Shown: in pieces, positions 1 to 9,515 of the stretch
Layout of the letters: every line of letters begins with the position of its first letter
How positions within the stretch are numbered: position 1 is the stretch's first letter
Assembly: GCA_021817245.1 (NCBI GenBank)
Contig: JAKAVQ010000015.1
Coordinates: forward strand, 1-52,966
Direction of reading: 5' to 3'
DNA: 52,966 bases
DNA from: Thermoplasmata archaeon
GTDB lineage: Archaea > Thermoplasmatota > Thermoplasmata > Lutacidiplasmatales > UBA184
Notes under the pieces: generated by a model
The model's database searches: none
Told to the model about the DNA's origin: nothing
The model's input: only the letters and a program-made list of their open reading frames with translations
Translations under genes and position numbers: made by a program

Positions 1-630
1 TGTCCGCGGGACGTGGCACTGGCGGCACGCCGCGTAGACGCTCGCCGCGACCAGCGCGACGATCTTCTTTCCGCGGGTCGCCTTGTGCTCGAGCGCCCGC
101 CGATAGATGTACGTCGCCGACTCCTTGACCTCGCGGGAGAGGCCGAGGACCCCGGCGAGACGGTTCAGCTCGCCCAACGCCACCACCAGGTTACGCTGGT
201 GCGTCCGGGCCGCTCGGAGGCGGTGATTGAGCTTGCGAAGATGGTAGAACTTCAGCGACGTGTTTCGGCTCAGGGAGTTCCCCTGGAAGTCGCGCGTCGG
301 GACCCCGATCTCGCTGAAGAGGCCCTTGTCCGGCATCAGCGGGGAGATGACCGGACCCCAGCCGCGCGCTTCGCGTCCGGTATCCTCCTTCGACCCGCGC
401 TGACCCCGGTCGCTGACGAGCGCGCTCTGGTCCACGACCAGCCCGCAGTCCGCACAGACGATCTCCCCACGGATTTCGTCCCGGATGAGATGGGACGAGC
501 CGCAGTTCGGACAGACGTCCGACGCCGGAGCGGCGACGGCCGAATCCTCGTCCACCGGCGTGCGGGCCGGCGACTTCGGAACCGGGCTTCGAGAGCGATG
601 ACTCACCGAATGGGCAGGGGTAGTCTTCAT
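1..630 (-). CDS. tfb: Transcription initiation factor B (TFB/TFIIB), C-terminus cut off by window edge
   Basis: Archaeal TFB bridges TBP-bound promoters and RNA polymerase. The ATG at 630 opens a frame that stays open to base 1 (210 residues seen; the family is about 300). A basic, Ser/Pro-rich leader of about 35 residues precedes the zinc ribbon, whose four cysteines are C40, C43, C59 and C62. The B-reader/linker region follows (RGWGPVISPLMPDKG), then the first cyclin fold (LKFYHLRKLNHRLR onwards), where the window ends. The second cyclin repeat lies outside. A TATA-like palindrome centred about 34 nt upstream supports this start. Archaea often have several TFB paralogues, so this may be one of several. 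Confidence 0.93.
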   Translation of the reverse strand, partial: MKTTPAHSVSHRSRSPVPKSPARTPVDEDSAVAAPASDVCPNCGSSHLIRDEIRGEIVCADCGLVVDQSALVSDRGQRGSKEDTGREARGWGPVISPLMPDKGLFSEIGVPTRDFQGNSLSRNTSLKFYHLRKLNHRLRAARTHQRNLVVALGELNRLAGVLGLSREVKESATYIYRRALEHKATRGKKIVALVAASVYAACRQCHVPRT

Positions 631-658
631 AGCGTCTACGGTTGCCTAAGAGAACACT

Positions 659-670
659 CGTATATATACG
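659..670 (-). promoter_or_regulatory. TATA box of tfb, in a 12-nt palindrome
   Basis: CGTATATATACG is a perfect palindrome whose centre is about 34 nt upstream of the tfb ATG, predicting a 5' UTR of roughly 10 nt. Being symmetric, it could also be read on the plus strand, but no gene starts there. Confidence 0.65.
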
Positions 671-951
671 TTTAGCCAAAGAATGTAGCTGTTGTCAGAT
701 ACACCTGCTACACCATGACTCGGTATAGCACGCGCACCGGCCACGATCGGGTGGCGGAGGGCCGCGCGTAGCGAGCCCGGCCGCACCGACCGCCCTTCGC
801 GAGCGGGCTGTACGGTCGCTTCATGCCTCGGAGCGTACCGATCCGGCAGCCTTCGGGAAGCCCGGACGGAACTCCGCGCGAGCGGTGGCGCGACCCACGA
901 GCCGTGCTTCGTCGCTCGGGCGATCCGGCCGCCGGGAGACGGGCCCCCGCA

Positions 952-2226
952 CTACGCCGGGTTCGCGACGAAGACGCAGCCCCGCGTGGCGTGCTTCGTG
1001 GGGTCGGGCTTTGAGACCTCCCAGCGCTGCCCGAGGCGGGTCTCGAGGACCGCGCGGATCAGCTGCGGGCAGAGCACCCGGCCGATCTCGGGGGAGTCGT
1101 TCGTGCATGCAAAGCAGCCGGTCACGCGGAACGTCAGGGGCAGATCCCGGAGCGTGGTGAGGTGCCCCATGGTGTGCGTCTCGTAGTACTGCCGGAGAGA
1201 GCGGGCGACCTCCTCCGCCGACTCCCCTTCGACCTGGCCCGCGATCTCCCGGCCGAGCTGCCGGGCGATCGTCTCGATCAGCTCGGGGAGGTGGAGCCGG
1301 AGCTCCCGCACTCCCGAGGCCCGCATCCCGAGCTTCGCGATCTCCTTCAGGCGCTGGAAGGGGATCGCCTCCTTGCCGGCGAGCACCGGCAGCACGGCGG
1401 TCGGAGGGCTCTCGATCTCGACGAAGCGCTCCTCGGCCCGGGTCGCCGGACTCCACAGCCGCCGATGGTAGTCGCGGGCAAGCTGGACGAACATCGGCGC
1501 GGACGACCAGAGGGCGACCTGCTCCTCGCTCGACCGGCCGGGACCGTCCTCGCCCGAGACGTAGACGAGCGCACCGTCCCGGTCCAGCACGACCGCGCGG
1601 TACGTCACCGGTCCGCTCGCGTGGCGGAGCTCGGCGAACGCGGCAAAGTGCTTCGCCTGGACGAGGTTGGGAGGATAGACCTCCGTGACGACCCGGACCT
1701 TCACGCCCCTTCGGGCGGCCTGTCGCAGGGTCCGGTCGAGTCCGGCGTCGATGAGATCGGCGAGGGAGACTCCCGTCGTCGAGAGGAAGACCTGGCGGCG
1801 GGCCGTCCCGATCCGCTTGCCAAGGAACCTCCGGATCGTCGCTCGGCCCTCGAGGACCGCGAACTTTCGGGGGTCGCCGTGGTCGATCTCGGTGCGCTGC
1901 TCCTCCCAGTCGTTGAGGATCTTCTTTCGGTCCCGCTCGAGCCGACGGAGGCGCTCCGACGCACGGTGGATCCAGCGGTCGACCAGTTCGTGCGGGGGGA
2001 GGGCCGCGAACCGCCGGGGACGACCGTTCGTCGCCGCGAGCAGGCCCTCTCCCGTGAGCTGCCGGATGAACCGATAGGCGTCGACCCGGTTGACCGCGGC
2101 GAGGCGGGCAAGCTCGCTCGCGGTCTGAGGACCGGCCCGGCTTGCGACGAGGTAGATGCGGGCCGCCTTCTCGGGAACGCCGTGCTCGCTCAGGAGCTCG
2201 AGGAGGCCGGACCCCGCTCGGACCAC
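952..2226 (-). CDS. TrmB-family transcriptional regulator with PLD-like and V4R-like C-terminal domains
   Basis: 424 residues. Residues 1-100 form a winged helix typical of TrmB regulators (LLSEHGVPEKAARIYLVASR, then TASELARLAAVNRVDAYRFI), followed by a short charged helix. The middle (about 115-270) resembles the phospholipase-D-like effector domain of TrmB proteins (RKFAVLEGRATIRRFLG). The last 130 residues have a helical lead-in and a cysteine-containing stretch (TGCFACTNDSPEIGRVLC, then a late Cys in GCVFV) resembling V4R/heme-NO-like small-molecule domains. GTG start, placed 25 nt after a TATA box, so leaderless. It lies downstream of rpsB but has its own promoter. The ligand is unknown; sugar-sensing is the family norm, but the C-terminus argues for something else. 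Confidence 0.75.
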   Translation of the reverse strand: MVRAGSGLLELLSEHGVPEKAARIYLVASRAGPQTASELARLAAVNRVDAYRFIRQLTGEGLLAATNGRPRRFAALPPHELVDRWIHRASERLRRLERDRKKILNDWEEQRTEIDHGDPRKFAVLEGRATIRRFLGKRIGTARRQVFLSTTGVSLADLIDAGLDRTLRQAARRGVKVRVVTEVYPPNLVQAKHFAAFAELRHASGPVTYRAVVLDRDGALVYVSGEDGPGRSSEEQVALWSSAPMFVQLARDYHRRLWSPATRAEERFVEIESPPTAVLPVLAGKEAIPFQRLKEIAKLGMRASGVRELRLHLPELIETIARQLGREIAGQVEGESAEEVARSLRQYYETHTMGHLTTLRDLPLTFRVTGCFACTNDSPEIGRVLCPQLIRAVLETRLGQRWEVSKPDPTKHATRGCVFVANPA

Positions 2227-2246
2227 GTCGCCTCGAGGGGAACTGC

Positions 2247-2256
2247 CGATAAAAGC
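2247..2256 (-). promoter_or_regulatory. TATA box of the TrmB-like regulator
   Basis: CTTTTATCGG on the minus strand, centred about 25 nt from the GTG at 2226, predicts a leaderless mRNA. It lies in the 52-nt gap after rpsB, so the regulator can be expressed apart from the upstream operon. Confidence 0.55.
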
Positions 2257-2278
2257 AGAGAGGGACGAGCGCCCGCGG

Positions 2279-2944
2279 CTAGAGCGAGGCCTGGTAGTCC
2301 TCGATCGTGTGGGCGTACGGGGTCTCGATGCCGCCGGCCCGGGACCGAAGCACCTCGCGTCCGAGCAGCCAGTACACGGTGGCGAGCGCGACCCGACCCT
2401 TGTTGTTCGCGGGAATCACGAGATCGACGTTCCGGGTCTCGTTGTTCACGTCGCACAGACCGACGACCGGGATCCCGATCGAGACCGCTTCGCTCAGCGC
2501 CTGCTGGTCGGTCGCGGGATCGGTGACGACCAGGACCTTCGGCTCGAAGTACTCGGCCAGGTTCGGGTTCGTCAGGCATCCGGGGACGAAGCGCTCGGCG
2601 AAGGAGACGGCCCCGATCGCTTTCGCGAAGACGCGGACCGGTTTCTGCCCGTACTGGCGCTGCGACACGACCAGGATGCGGTCGGGGGGGAAGTGGGCGA
2701 GGAACTTCGCCGCGAGCCGGATGCGCCGGTCGGTCTCCCGGACGTCAAGGACGTGGAGACCGTCGAAGCGGACCTTGAAGACGAATCGGCGCATCGACGC
2801 CGACTTCTGCTGGGTCCCGATGTGGACTCCCGACGTGAGGTAGGTATCTTCGGGGATCAGGAGCTCCCCGGGGCTGATATCCTGGCCGTCGCTCGCTGCG
2901 ACATGCGGTTCGGCGAGGGTCTCGTCGTCGGGCACCAAGGTCAC
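2279..2944 (-). CDS. rps2: Small-subunit ribosomal protein S2 (uS2)
   Basis: 221 residues, typical of archaeal S2, beginning with an acidic leader ([13 protein letters not shown]). Diagnostic segments include [51 protein letters not shown] and [19 protein letters not shown]. Its GTG start overlaps the enolase stop by 4 nt (GTGA), which implies translational coupling. The eno-rps2 neighbourhood is conserved in many archaea; here the usual upstream ribosomal/RNA polymerase genes are replaced by methylmalonyl-CoA genes. Confidence 0.96.
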   Translation of the reverse strand: MTLVPDDETLAEPHVAASDGQDISPGELLIPEDTYLTSGVHIGTQQKSASMRRFVFKVRFDGLHVLDVRETDRRIRLAAKFLAHFPPDRILVVSQRQYGQKPVRVFAKAIGAVSFAERFVPGCLTNPNLAEYFEPKVLVVTDPATDQQALSEAVSIGIPVVGLCDVNNETRNVDLVIPANNKGRVALATVYWLLGREVLRSRAGGIETPYAHTIEDYQASL

Positions 2945-4155
2945 CTTTCCGTCGCGCGGCCGAGCCGCAGGAGTTCATTTAGCTTTGCCACCCGCTCCCC
3001 CCCCAGCACCCCGCACTTCAACCCCCGCGCCCCCGTCCCCAGGGCGACGTGGGTGAGCCAGTGGTCCGGGACCTCTCCCGAGCGATGGGAGGTGATCGTG
3101 GCCAGCCCTCGGGCCCGCGCGAGATCGACCGTCGCGAGGGTGTCGGTCAGGGTGCCGACCTGGTTCACCTTGATCAGGACCGCGTTCGAGGAGCCCTCGG
3201 CGATGCCCCGTTCGAGGCGGGAGGAGTTCGTCACGTAGAGGTCGTCGCCCACGACGAGGGTACGGTTCCCGACCTGGCGCGTGAGTTCGGCGAAGGCCGC
3301 GAACGACTCCTCATCGAACGGGTCCTCGACGAACCGAAGGTCAAACCGATCCACGAGCTTCGCGACGAACGCGATCTGGCCGGCTTCGTCGAGCGTCTGC
3401 TCCCGGTAGTGGTACTTCCCGTCCCGGAAGAACTCGCTCGCGGCCAGGTCGAGGCCGGGGTGCACCGCGAGGCGGGTCTCGTCCCGCACGCGGGCGCAGA
3501 CCTCCGCGAGCAGCTCGACCGCCTCGAGATTACCGATTGGGGCGACCCAACCCCCCTCGTCCCCACGACCGAGCGCGGCCTTCGGGAACCGTCGGTGCAG
3601 CTCCTCACCGAGAAGCTCGTGGACCCGGATCGCGGCGCGGATCGAGTCCTCGGGTCGGGCCTCCTCGGCGAACGCGTGGAACTCCTGGATGTCCGGACCC
3701 CCGATCGCGTGGCGCCCGCCGTTGAGACAATTGCCCACGATCGCGGGGAACTTCGAGCCGTCCACGCCGGGTCGCGCGAGCACTCTCCACAGGGGGCGGT
3801 CCGTCTCCGCCGCGAGAGCGAGCGCGCTCGCGACCGAGACCGCGGTCGCCGTGTTCCCGCCGATGCGCGCGAAGTTCGGGGTCCCGTCGATCTGGTGGAG
3901 TCGCTCATCGATCGCGGCGCGGTCGGTGGCATCCATCCCGAGCAGCGCGGGAGCGACGACCGAGCGGAAGGTGGAGAGCGCTTCGGGCACCCCGTGTTCC
4001 GGAAACGCCCGCACCTCGTGAGCCCCGGTGCTCGCCCCGCTCGGGGCGGCCGCTCGGCCCACCGAACCCGAAGCGAGGACGATCGTCGCCTCGACCGTCG
4101 GGCGCCCGCGGCTGTCGTAGACGAGCGCGAGCTCGGCCGTCCGGACCGCGCTCAC
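2941..4155 (-). CDS. eno: Enolase (phosphopyruvate hydratase)
   Basis: Interconverts 2-phosphoglycerate and phosphoenolpyruvate in glycolysis/gluconeogenesis. 404 residues from the GTG at 4155, close to family length (about 420). The frame starts [19 protein letters not shown] and carries [11 protein letters not shown] (mobile loop), [24 protein letters not shown], a metal-ligand segment [28 protein letters not shown] with the catalytic lysine, SHRSGE and LKCG. The start overlaps the epimerase stop by 4 nt (GTGA) and the end overlaps the rps2 start by 4 nt, so it is in the middle of a coupled operon. The frame is open further upstream but that part belongs to the epimerase gene. Confidence 0.96.
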   Translation of the reverse strand: MSAVRTAELALVYDSRGRPTVEATIVLASGSVGRAAAPSGASTGAHEVRAFPEHGVPEALSTFRSVVAPALLGMDATDRAAIDERLHQIDGTPNFARIGGNTATAVSVASALALAAETDRPLWRVLARPGVDGSKFPAIVGNCLNGGRHAIGGPDIQEFHAFAEEARPEDSIRAAIRVHELLGEELHRRFPKAALGRGDEGGWVAPIGNLEAVELLAEVCARVRDETRLAVHPGLDLAASEFFRDGKYHYREQTLDEAGQIAFVAKLVDRFDLRFVEDPFDEESFAAFAELTRQVGNRTLVVGDDLYVTNSSRLERGIAEGSSNAVLIKVNQVGTLTDTLATVDLARARGLATITSHRSGEVPDHWLTHVALGTGARGLKCGVLGGERVAKLNELLRLGRATER

Positions 4156-4547
4156 GGACCCTCCACGAACTCGACCAGGACGCCGCCGAACGCGGCCGGG
4201 TGGGCGAAGCCGACCCGGCGGCCCCGCGCACCGGGTCGCGCGACCCGGTCGACGACCCGCTCGCCCCGGGCGACGAGATCGGCGAGCGCCCGGTCGACGC
4301 TCGGAACGGCGAAGGCGAGATGATGCACGCCGTCTCCTCGCTCGCTCAGGAACTTCGCGACCGGCGAGCCCCCGTCGCTCGGCGTGACGAGCTCGACGTG
4401 GCTCCCTCCGGCCGAGAGGAAGGCGACCCGCACCCGGTTCGACGGGACTTCCTCCACCGGGCCCTCCGGCGCGCCAAGGACCGCGGTCCACCGAGCGAGC
4501 GCGCGGGGAAGGTCGGCGACGGCGATCCCTACATGGTCGAGCTGCAT
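4152..4547 (-). CDS. mce: Methylmalonyl-CoA epimerase
   Basis: Glyoxalase-fold (VOC) metalloenzyme that interconverts the (S)- and (R)-methylmalonyl-CoA epimers. 131 residues, as expected. Visible hallmarks: MQLDHVGIAVADLPRAL with the first metal histidine, SHVELVTPSDGGSPVAKFL, GDGVHHLAFAV with the second metal histidine, and [10 protein letters not shown] with the terminal metal glutamate. The ATG is 17 nt after the mutase stop, and the stop overlaps the enolase start. The pairing with the mutase immediately upstream makes the assignment firm. Confidence 0.94.
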   Translation of the reverse strand: MQLDHVGIAVADLPRALARWTAVLGAPEGPVEEVPSNRVRVAFLSAGGSHVELVTPSDGGSPVAKFLSERGDGVHHLAFAVPSVDRALADLVARGERVVDRVARPGARGRRVGFAHPAAFGGVLVEFVEGP

Positions 4548-4564
4548 CGATTCGATCCCTCCGG

Positions 4565-6241
4565 CTAGTAGGCTTGGGAGCTCCGTTGCTCCCCAAAGAG
4601 TCCTCGCCAGGTATCCGCGATCTCGCCCAGCGTGGCGCCCGCGACCACCGCCGCGAGGACCCCCGGCATGACGTTCTCCCCCGCCCGCGTCGACCGCTCG
4701 AGCTCGGCGAGCGCCTCGACGGAGCGACGGGCGTCGCGCGTTCTCCGCCACGCTCGGACCCGGTGGAGCTGTCGGCGTTCTTCGGCGGGCGAGATCCGCT
4801 GGAACCGTCCGCCGGGCTCGCCCGGAAACAGGGAGAACCCGGGGTTGCCCTCGGAGAATGCGTTCACACCGACCACCAGTTCCTCGCCCGCCTCGCGGGC
4901 CCGGGCAGAGCGGTACGCCTCTTTCGCGATCTCCCCCGCGAAGTATCCCCGGTCGACCGCGACGAGCGCGCCCCCCATCTCCTCGATGCGGGCGAGGTAC
5001 TCCTCGGCCTCCGACTGGATGCGGTCGGTCAGGTACTCGATCTCGTACGCCCCTCCGAGAGGGTCGACCACGCTCGCCACGCCCGACTCCTCCGCGAGGA
5101 TCTGCTGCGTTCGGAGCGCGAGGCGGGCCGACGACTCCGTGGGGAGCCCGAGGGCCTCGTCCAGCGCGTTGGTGTGCAGCGACTGTGTGCCGCCGAGGAC
5201 CGCGCTGAGCGCCTCGAGGGTCGTGCGCACGACGTTGAGCTCGGGCTGCTGGGCCGCGAGGCTCGAGCCCGCGGTCTGGGTGTGGAACCGCAGCTGCATC
5301 GACCGGGCGTTCCGGGCCCCGAACCGGTCGCTCACGATACGCGCCCAGAGCCGACGCGCCGCCCGGAACTTCGCGATCTCCTCGAGGAAGTTCCGGTCTC
5401 CCGAGAAGAAGAAGGAGAGACGCGGAAGGAACTCGTCCAGCGGCAGCCCCCGGTCCCGGACCGCCTCCACATAGGCGACCGCGTTCGCGAGGGTGAACGC
5501 CACCTCCTGAACGGCCGTCGCACCGGCTTCGCGCATGTGGTACCCCGAGACGGAGATGTAGTTCCACTGGGGCATTTCGCGCGTCGCGAACTCGATGAGG
5601 TCGACCGTAAGGCGCAGGGACGGGGCTGGCGGGAAGATGTAGGTGCCGCGTGCGACGTACTCCTTCAGGAGGTCGTTCTGTACCGTGCCGCCGAGACGCT
5701 GCCGGGCGACGCCGTTCTCCTCGGCGACGGCGATGAGGAAGGCGAGCAGCACGGGGGCCGTCGCGTTGATCGTCATCGAGACCGTGGCCCGATCGAGCGG
5801 CAGCCCTTCGAAGAGCGTCCGCATGTCACCGAGCGTCGAGATCGGTACCCCGCAACGGCCGACCTCGCCCACGGCCCTCGGATGGTCGGAGTCGTAGCCG
5901 TTCTGCGTCGGGAGATCGAACGCGACCGAGAGTCCGGTCTGACCGCCCTCGAGGAGGAAGCGGAACCGGCGGTTCGTCGCGGCGGCGCTCCCGAACCCGG
6001 AGTACTGTCGGTAGGTCCAGAGACGCCCCCGGTACATCGTCGGCTGGATGCCGCGCGTGTACGGCCGCTCTCCGGGGAATCCGACCTTTTCCAGGAACTC
6101 GCCGTCCGGCTCCTCGGGAGGTCCGACGAGGAGCGGCACCCGCCCCCCCTCGACGCGGTCCCCGATCGCCCGCCGGGCCTCCGCCTCCCATCGCGCCCGG
6201 CCCCGAGCGGCGCGGTCGGTCGAGCGGCGGGACCGGACCAT
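4565..6241 (-). CDS. mcmA1: Methylmalonyl-CoA mutase, catalytic (large) subunit without B12 domain
   Basis: Isomerises succinyl-CoA and (R)-methylmalonyl-CoA by an adenosylcobalamin radical mechanism. 558 residues cover the TIM-barrel substrate domain only: [108 protein letters not shown]. The B12-binding module (DxHxxG) that ends bacterial mutases is absent, as in archaeal split enzymes; the partner subunit and a MeaB chaperone are not in the window. A TATA-like CTCTAATACG overlapping the pheT stop lies 25 nt before the ATG, suggesting a private leaderless promoter. Confidence 0.95.
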   Translation of the reverse strand: MVRSRRSTDRAARGRARWEAEARRAIGDRVEGGRVPLLVGPPEEPDGEFLEKVGFPGERPYTRGIQPTMYRGRLWTYRQYSGFGSAAATNRRFRFLLEGGQTGLSVAFDLPTQNGYDSDHPRAVGEVGRCGVPISTLGDMRTLFEGLPLDRATVSMTINATAPVLLAFLIAVAEENGVARQRLGGTVQNDLLKEYVARGTYIFPPAPSLRLTVDLIEFATREMPQWNYISVSGYHMREAGATAVQEVAFTLANAVAYVEAVRDRGLPLDEFLPRLSFFFSGDRNFLEEIAKFRAARRLWARIVSDRFGARNARSMQLRFHTQTAGSSLAAQQPELNVVRTTLEALSAVLGGTQSLHTNALDEALGLPTESSARLALRTQQILAEESGVASVVDPLGGAYEIEYLTDRIQSEAEEYLARIEEMGGALVAVDRGYFAGEIAKEAYRSARAREAGEELVVGVNAFSEGNPGFSLFPGEPGGRFQRISPAEERRQLHRVRAWRRTRDARRSVEALAELERSTRAGENVMPGVLAAVVAGATLGEIADTWRGLFGEQRSSQAY

Positions 6242-6260
6242 GGAGGCGCGACCGATGGAG

Positions 6261-6270
6261 CGTATTAGAG
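6261..6270 (-). promoter_or_regulatory. Probable promoter of the mcm-mce-eno-rps2 operon
   Basis: CTCTAATACG on the minus strand, centred about 25 nt from the mcm ATG and overlapping the pheT stop codon. Sequence and spacing match other leaderless promoters of this window. Confidence 0.45.
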
Positions 6271-7956
6271 GGCTTCGCGACCGCCGAGCAACGGCCAGAG
6301 CGCGGAGAGGTCCACCTCGGCGTACGCGGTGGGTACCGGCACCCCGATCTCGGCGAGGAGATTCGGCACCAGCTCGCCCAGTTCCGCGACCACCTCGCCC
6401 GCCACGCGGACGCGGGCGGTCCGACCGGGGATCAGGCCCGGAAGTTCGGCCGGCTCGCGGACCCCGAGGAGATCGTGTCGGCGCAGCAGGTAGTCGACGA
6501 GGGCAGCGACCTCGGCAAACCCGGCCGATTCGGAGGCGAGGAGCAGTCCGGCGTGGTACCGGCTCTCCGCGCCCGGCTCCGACGCGGGGGCTCGGACCAC
6601 CACCGGTCCGACCTCGGCGAAGCGCTGCGGATAACCGTGCCGCGTGTTGTGCGCGAGGACCTCGATGTGGGAGAGGAAGAGGCGGTGGCGCAAGTACGCG
6701 AGTTCGAGGGAGACGGGATTGCGGATGCGGATCGGAGCCGGGTCGCCGAGGGACTCGACCCGCGCGGCCGGGACCAAGAGCGACGTGTGGGGGGCCGTGA
6801 ACCCGAGGCCGAGAAGGTCGGTCGCTACGCGGCGCCGGAAGACGGTTTCGGGCCGTCGGCGGCCCTGCGTGTAGCTGGGCGACACGGTGCCGTCCTCCGG
6901 CCGGATCGGTACCGCGAGCAGCACGTCCTCAACCACATCGACGGCGGCAAGGAGGTCCGGACGCCACGGTGGGGCCCCGACGCGCCATCCCCCCGGGTGC
7001 GGCCGGGCGGAGAGCCGGGCGCGGCCGAGCCGTCGCTCCACCTCGGGGGCCGGGAGCGCTTCTCCGCCGACCTCGCCCACGAGCGCGGAGGGAAGGTCGA
7101 CCGGCGGCGGAGAGAGGACCGACCGCCCGTCGGAACGCGCGTCCCCCGGCCCCACGACGGACATGGGGGCCACGCTCCAGCCGCGTCCCGCGAAGACGAC
7201 CAGAAGGAGGCCGAGGGTCTCGCGGACGACCCGTTCGGAAGTGCCGGTCGACTCGAGCAGGAGCGCGCGATCTCCGATCCGGGCCTCGCCGGTGGAGCGG
7301 CTGTTGAGTACCGGCGGAAGGCTCAGCACCGAGCCGGCGGCGTCGCGCAGGACGAGGCACCGGTCCCCCGTCCGGCCGAACGCTCCGTACCGCTCGGCGA
7401 GGGGGTGCGTGGCGAAGAAATCGAGGGCAAAGACCTCCTCGGGGCCGTCCAAGGGGACGAACCGGACGTCCGAGAGCGGCTCGAGCGAGTACCGGATCGG
7501 CGGAGTGAGCTTCTCCCAGGGGTAGATCCCGAGGCTCGCGGCCCGACGGTCCCTGCCCACGGTCGCATGGAGGAGCTCCTGGAAGCGGATCGCCTCCGAG
7601 AGAGTGCCGGCATCGAGGGTCCGGTCGGCCGGCGCGCGGACCACGACCCCGGCGAGGTACGGCCGCAGGGGGACGACCGATCGATCGACCCGGAACTCGG
7701 CCCCTGCCGGAAGGGCCAGCTCGGAGAATCGCGGAAGCCCGTGCGCGGCATCGACCATTCCCGCCAGGTAGAGCGCGAGCCCGGTCTCCGAGAGAAGGTC
7801 GAGGCGGTCGGGGGTCACCGAGATCGTCAGCGCGTCGCCCTCCCGTCCGTTGACCTCGGCCTTCGAAACGAACAGCAGGTCGTCGAGCTGCTCCGGGGTC
7901 ACCGGGACCCCCAGCGTCGCGCGGAGCCGCTCCTCCGAGAGCACGCTCTGCGGCAC
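6265..7956 (-). CDS. pheT: Phenylalanyl-tRNA synthetase beta subunit
   Basis: Beta chain of the (alpha-beta)2 enzyme that charges tRNA-Phe. 563 residues, the short archaeal/eukaryal form without the bacterial EMAP domain. The start is a GTG 2 nt after the pheS stop ([18 protein letters not shown]). The editing-domain (B3/B4) region contains [21 protein letters not shown] and [13 protein letters not shown]; the B5 region contains the metal-binding-like [18 protein letters not shown]; the C-terminal synthetase-like fold contains [20 protein letters not shown] and RFAEVGPVV. It is coupled to pheS. Confidence 0.95.
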   Translation of the reverse strand: MPQSVLSEERLRATLGVPVTPEQLDDLLFVSKAEVNGREGDALTISVTPDRLDLLSETGLALYLAGMVDAAHGLPRFSELALPAGAEFRVDRSVVPLRPYLAGVVVRAPADRTLDAGTLSEAIRFQELLHATVGRDRRAASLGIYPWEKLTPPIRYSLEPLSDVRFVPLDGPEEVFALDFFATHPLAERYGAFGRTGDRCLVLRDAAGSVLSLPPVLNSRSTGEARIGDRALLLESTGTSERVVRETLGLLLVVFAGRGWSVAPMSVVGPGDARSDGRSVLSPPPVDLPSALVGEVGGEALPAPEVERRLGRARLSARPHPGGWRVGAPPWRPDLLAAVDVVEDVLLAVPIRPEDGTVSPSYTQGRRRPETVFRRRVATDLLGLGFTAPHTSLLVPAARVESLGDPAPIRIRNPVSLELAYLRHRLFLSHIEVLAHNTRHGYPQRFAEVGPVVVRAPASEPGAESRYHAGLLLASESAGFAEVAALVDYLLRRHDLLGVREPAELPGLIPGRTARVRVAGEVVAELGELVPNLLAEIGVPVPTAYAEVDLSALWPLLGGREAL

Positions 7957-7958
7957 CG

Positions 7959-9491
7959 CTACGCTCCTCCCCGGAGACGCTCGAGGTCGTCTTCGAACAG
8001 TTCGCGGATATCGTTGGTCCCGAGCGCGACCATCGCCAGTCGCATCACGCCGATGCCCCATGCGACCACGGGGACCTCGATGCCGAGAGGCCGCACGACC
8101 TCCGGCCGGAAGACCCCGCCCGGGAACACCTCGATCCACCCGAGTCGGGGATGCCGGACGTACCCCTCGATCGACGGCTCGGTGAACGGGAAGTAGCTCG
8201 GCCGGATCTTGAGCTCGCGGATGCCGATCGCCTTGGCAAGCTCCCGGAAGATCCCGACGAGATCGCGCAGGGAGATCCCGGGAGCCCCGAGGATCCCCTC
8301 GCACTGGTGGAACTCGATGTGGTGGCTCGCGTCCAGTGACTCCCGGCGGAAGTTCCGGTCCAGGGAGAACATCCGGAACGGTGGCGAAGGATGCCGCGCG
8401 AGATACCGGGCCGACACGGCCGTTGTCTGCGACCTCAGCACCGGGCGCGCCGCGATCGTCAGGTCGTACGGACCGGGCCAGCCCGCGCCGAGGGCCCGGG
8501 GCTCGCCGGGCAGCGGACGACCCTCGTGGACGGCCGCCACGCGCGAAACGAGGTCGGCGGACGGGAGGTGGCCTTCGACCCCCTCGACCGACAGCGCATC
8601 ATGGATCGAGCGGGCCGGGTGGTCCTGGGGCATGAACAGGACATCGCTGTTCCAGAACTCCGTCTCGAGGAGCGGTCCCTCGGCCTGCTCGAAGCCGAGC
8701 CCGACGAGGAGCTCCTCGAACTCCTCGAGCCAGGAGATGTAGGGGTTCGGCCGGGCGCCGGTCAGGAACGGCACCGGAGCACGGACGTCGTAGGGCCGGA
8801 AGGGGCGGCCCTTCCACTCCCCCGAGAGAAGGAGCGCCGGGTGAAGGGCGCCGATCGGTTCCGTCCCCTCCGCCGGCAGAGGGAGCCGACGGCCCTCCTC
8901 CGACGGAGCCCAGCGTTTCACCGATCGCCGTTCCTCCCGGACCAGCCCCCGTCGAGCAAGGGCCGCGAAGATCGCACCGTCGAGGTCTTCCTCGCCGTTC
9001 GCGACCTGCTTCAGCACCACCTCCTCGGGAAGGAGCACGGGCCCGCCCTCGGACCCCGAGCGCCGGCGGAACGGAACTCCATCTTCGAGGAGGCCCCGCC
9101 GCCGAAGGATCCCGATCGCCGCGGAGCGCTCCTCGGGGTCCAGCCCGGCCGCGGCCGCCTCCTCGGGAGAGAGCGTACCACCGCGATGCTCGAGCGCGTT
9201 CAGGAATCGGCGCTCGGGCAGCCCCTCCCGAAGGGTCGCCTCTCCTCGGGGGGTGATGCGGCGTAGGGCCTCGTGCGCCTCGTCCAGCACGACGAGCCGC
9301 TTCGACCGCAGGCGCTGGAGACTCCCCCGCACGGCGTCGGGCGGGAGGCCGCAGCGGCGGGCCAACTCCTCCTCCTCGACCGGAAGGTCGCTGGCGGAGC
9401 GGAGCGCCTCGAGCACCGAACGCTCGGGCCCCGACAGCGAAACGGGCGCCCCACCGTCCGGCGCATCTCCCGATGCACCGGGCACGGCCAA
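7959..9491 (-). CDS. pheS: Phenylalanyl-tRNA synthetase alpha subunit
   Basis: Catalytic alpha chain, 510 residues. The N-terminal part holds winged-helix modules (LSGPERSVLEALRSASDLPV, GLDPEERSAAIGILRRRGLL) of the archaeal/eukaryal type. The class II core follows: HPALLLSGEWKGRPFRPYDV, MPQDHPARSIHDAL (motif 1 area), MFSLDRNFRRESLDASHHIEFHQ split over motif 2 (FRRES..H..EFHQCEG) and motif 3 GIGVMRLAMVALGTNDIREL. The start is either a TTG at 9491 or a GTG at 9485; a TATA-like CCTCATAATCC centred at 9510 would fit a leaderless GTG. Followed 2 nt later by pheT. Confidence 0.95.
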   Translation of the reverse strand: MAVPGASGDAPDGGAPVSLSGPERSVLEALRSASDLPVEEEELARRCGLPPDAVRGSLQRLRSKRLVVLDEAHEALRRITPRGEATLREGLPERRFLNALEHRGGTLSPEEAAAAGLDPEERSAAIGILRRRGLLEDGVPFRRRSGSEGGPVLLPEEVVLKQVANGEEDLDGAIFAALARRGLVREERRSVKRWAPSEEGRRLPLPAEGTEPIGALHPALLLSGEWKGRPFRPYDVRAPVPFLTGARPNPYISWLEEFEELLVGLGFEQAEGPLLETEFWNSDVLFMPQDHPARSIHDALSVEGVEGHLPSADLVSRVAAVHEGRPLPGEPRALGAGWPGPYDLTIAARPVLRSQTTAVSARYLARHPSPPFRMFSLDRNFRRESLDASHHIEFHQCEGILGAPGISLRDLVGIFRELAKAIGIRELKIRPSYFPFTEPSIEGYVRHPRLGWIEVFPGGVFRPEVVRPLGIEVPVVAWGIGVMRLAMVALGTNDIRELFEDDLERLRGGA

Positions 9492-9504
9492 GGAGAAGGG
9501 GGCC

Positions 9505-9515
9505 GGATTATGAGG
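9505..9515 (-). promoter_or_regulatory. Probable promoter of pheST
   Basis: CCTCATAATCC on the minus strand overlaps the stop of the upstream protease gene and sits about 25 nt before the pheS start, consistent with leaderless transcription. Confidence 0.4.

Noticed and set aside
631..951. Possible small gene between tfb and the TrmB-like regulator
   Set aside because: Short frames here are Arg/Pro-rich shadows; apart from the tfb promoter nothing supportable was seen.
3049..4323. 424-codon plus-strand frame over enolase and epimerase
   Set aside because: Antisense shadow; both minus-strand genes are well conserved.
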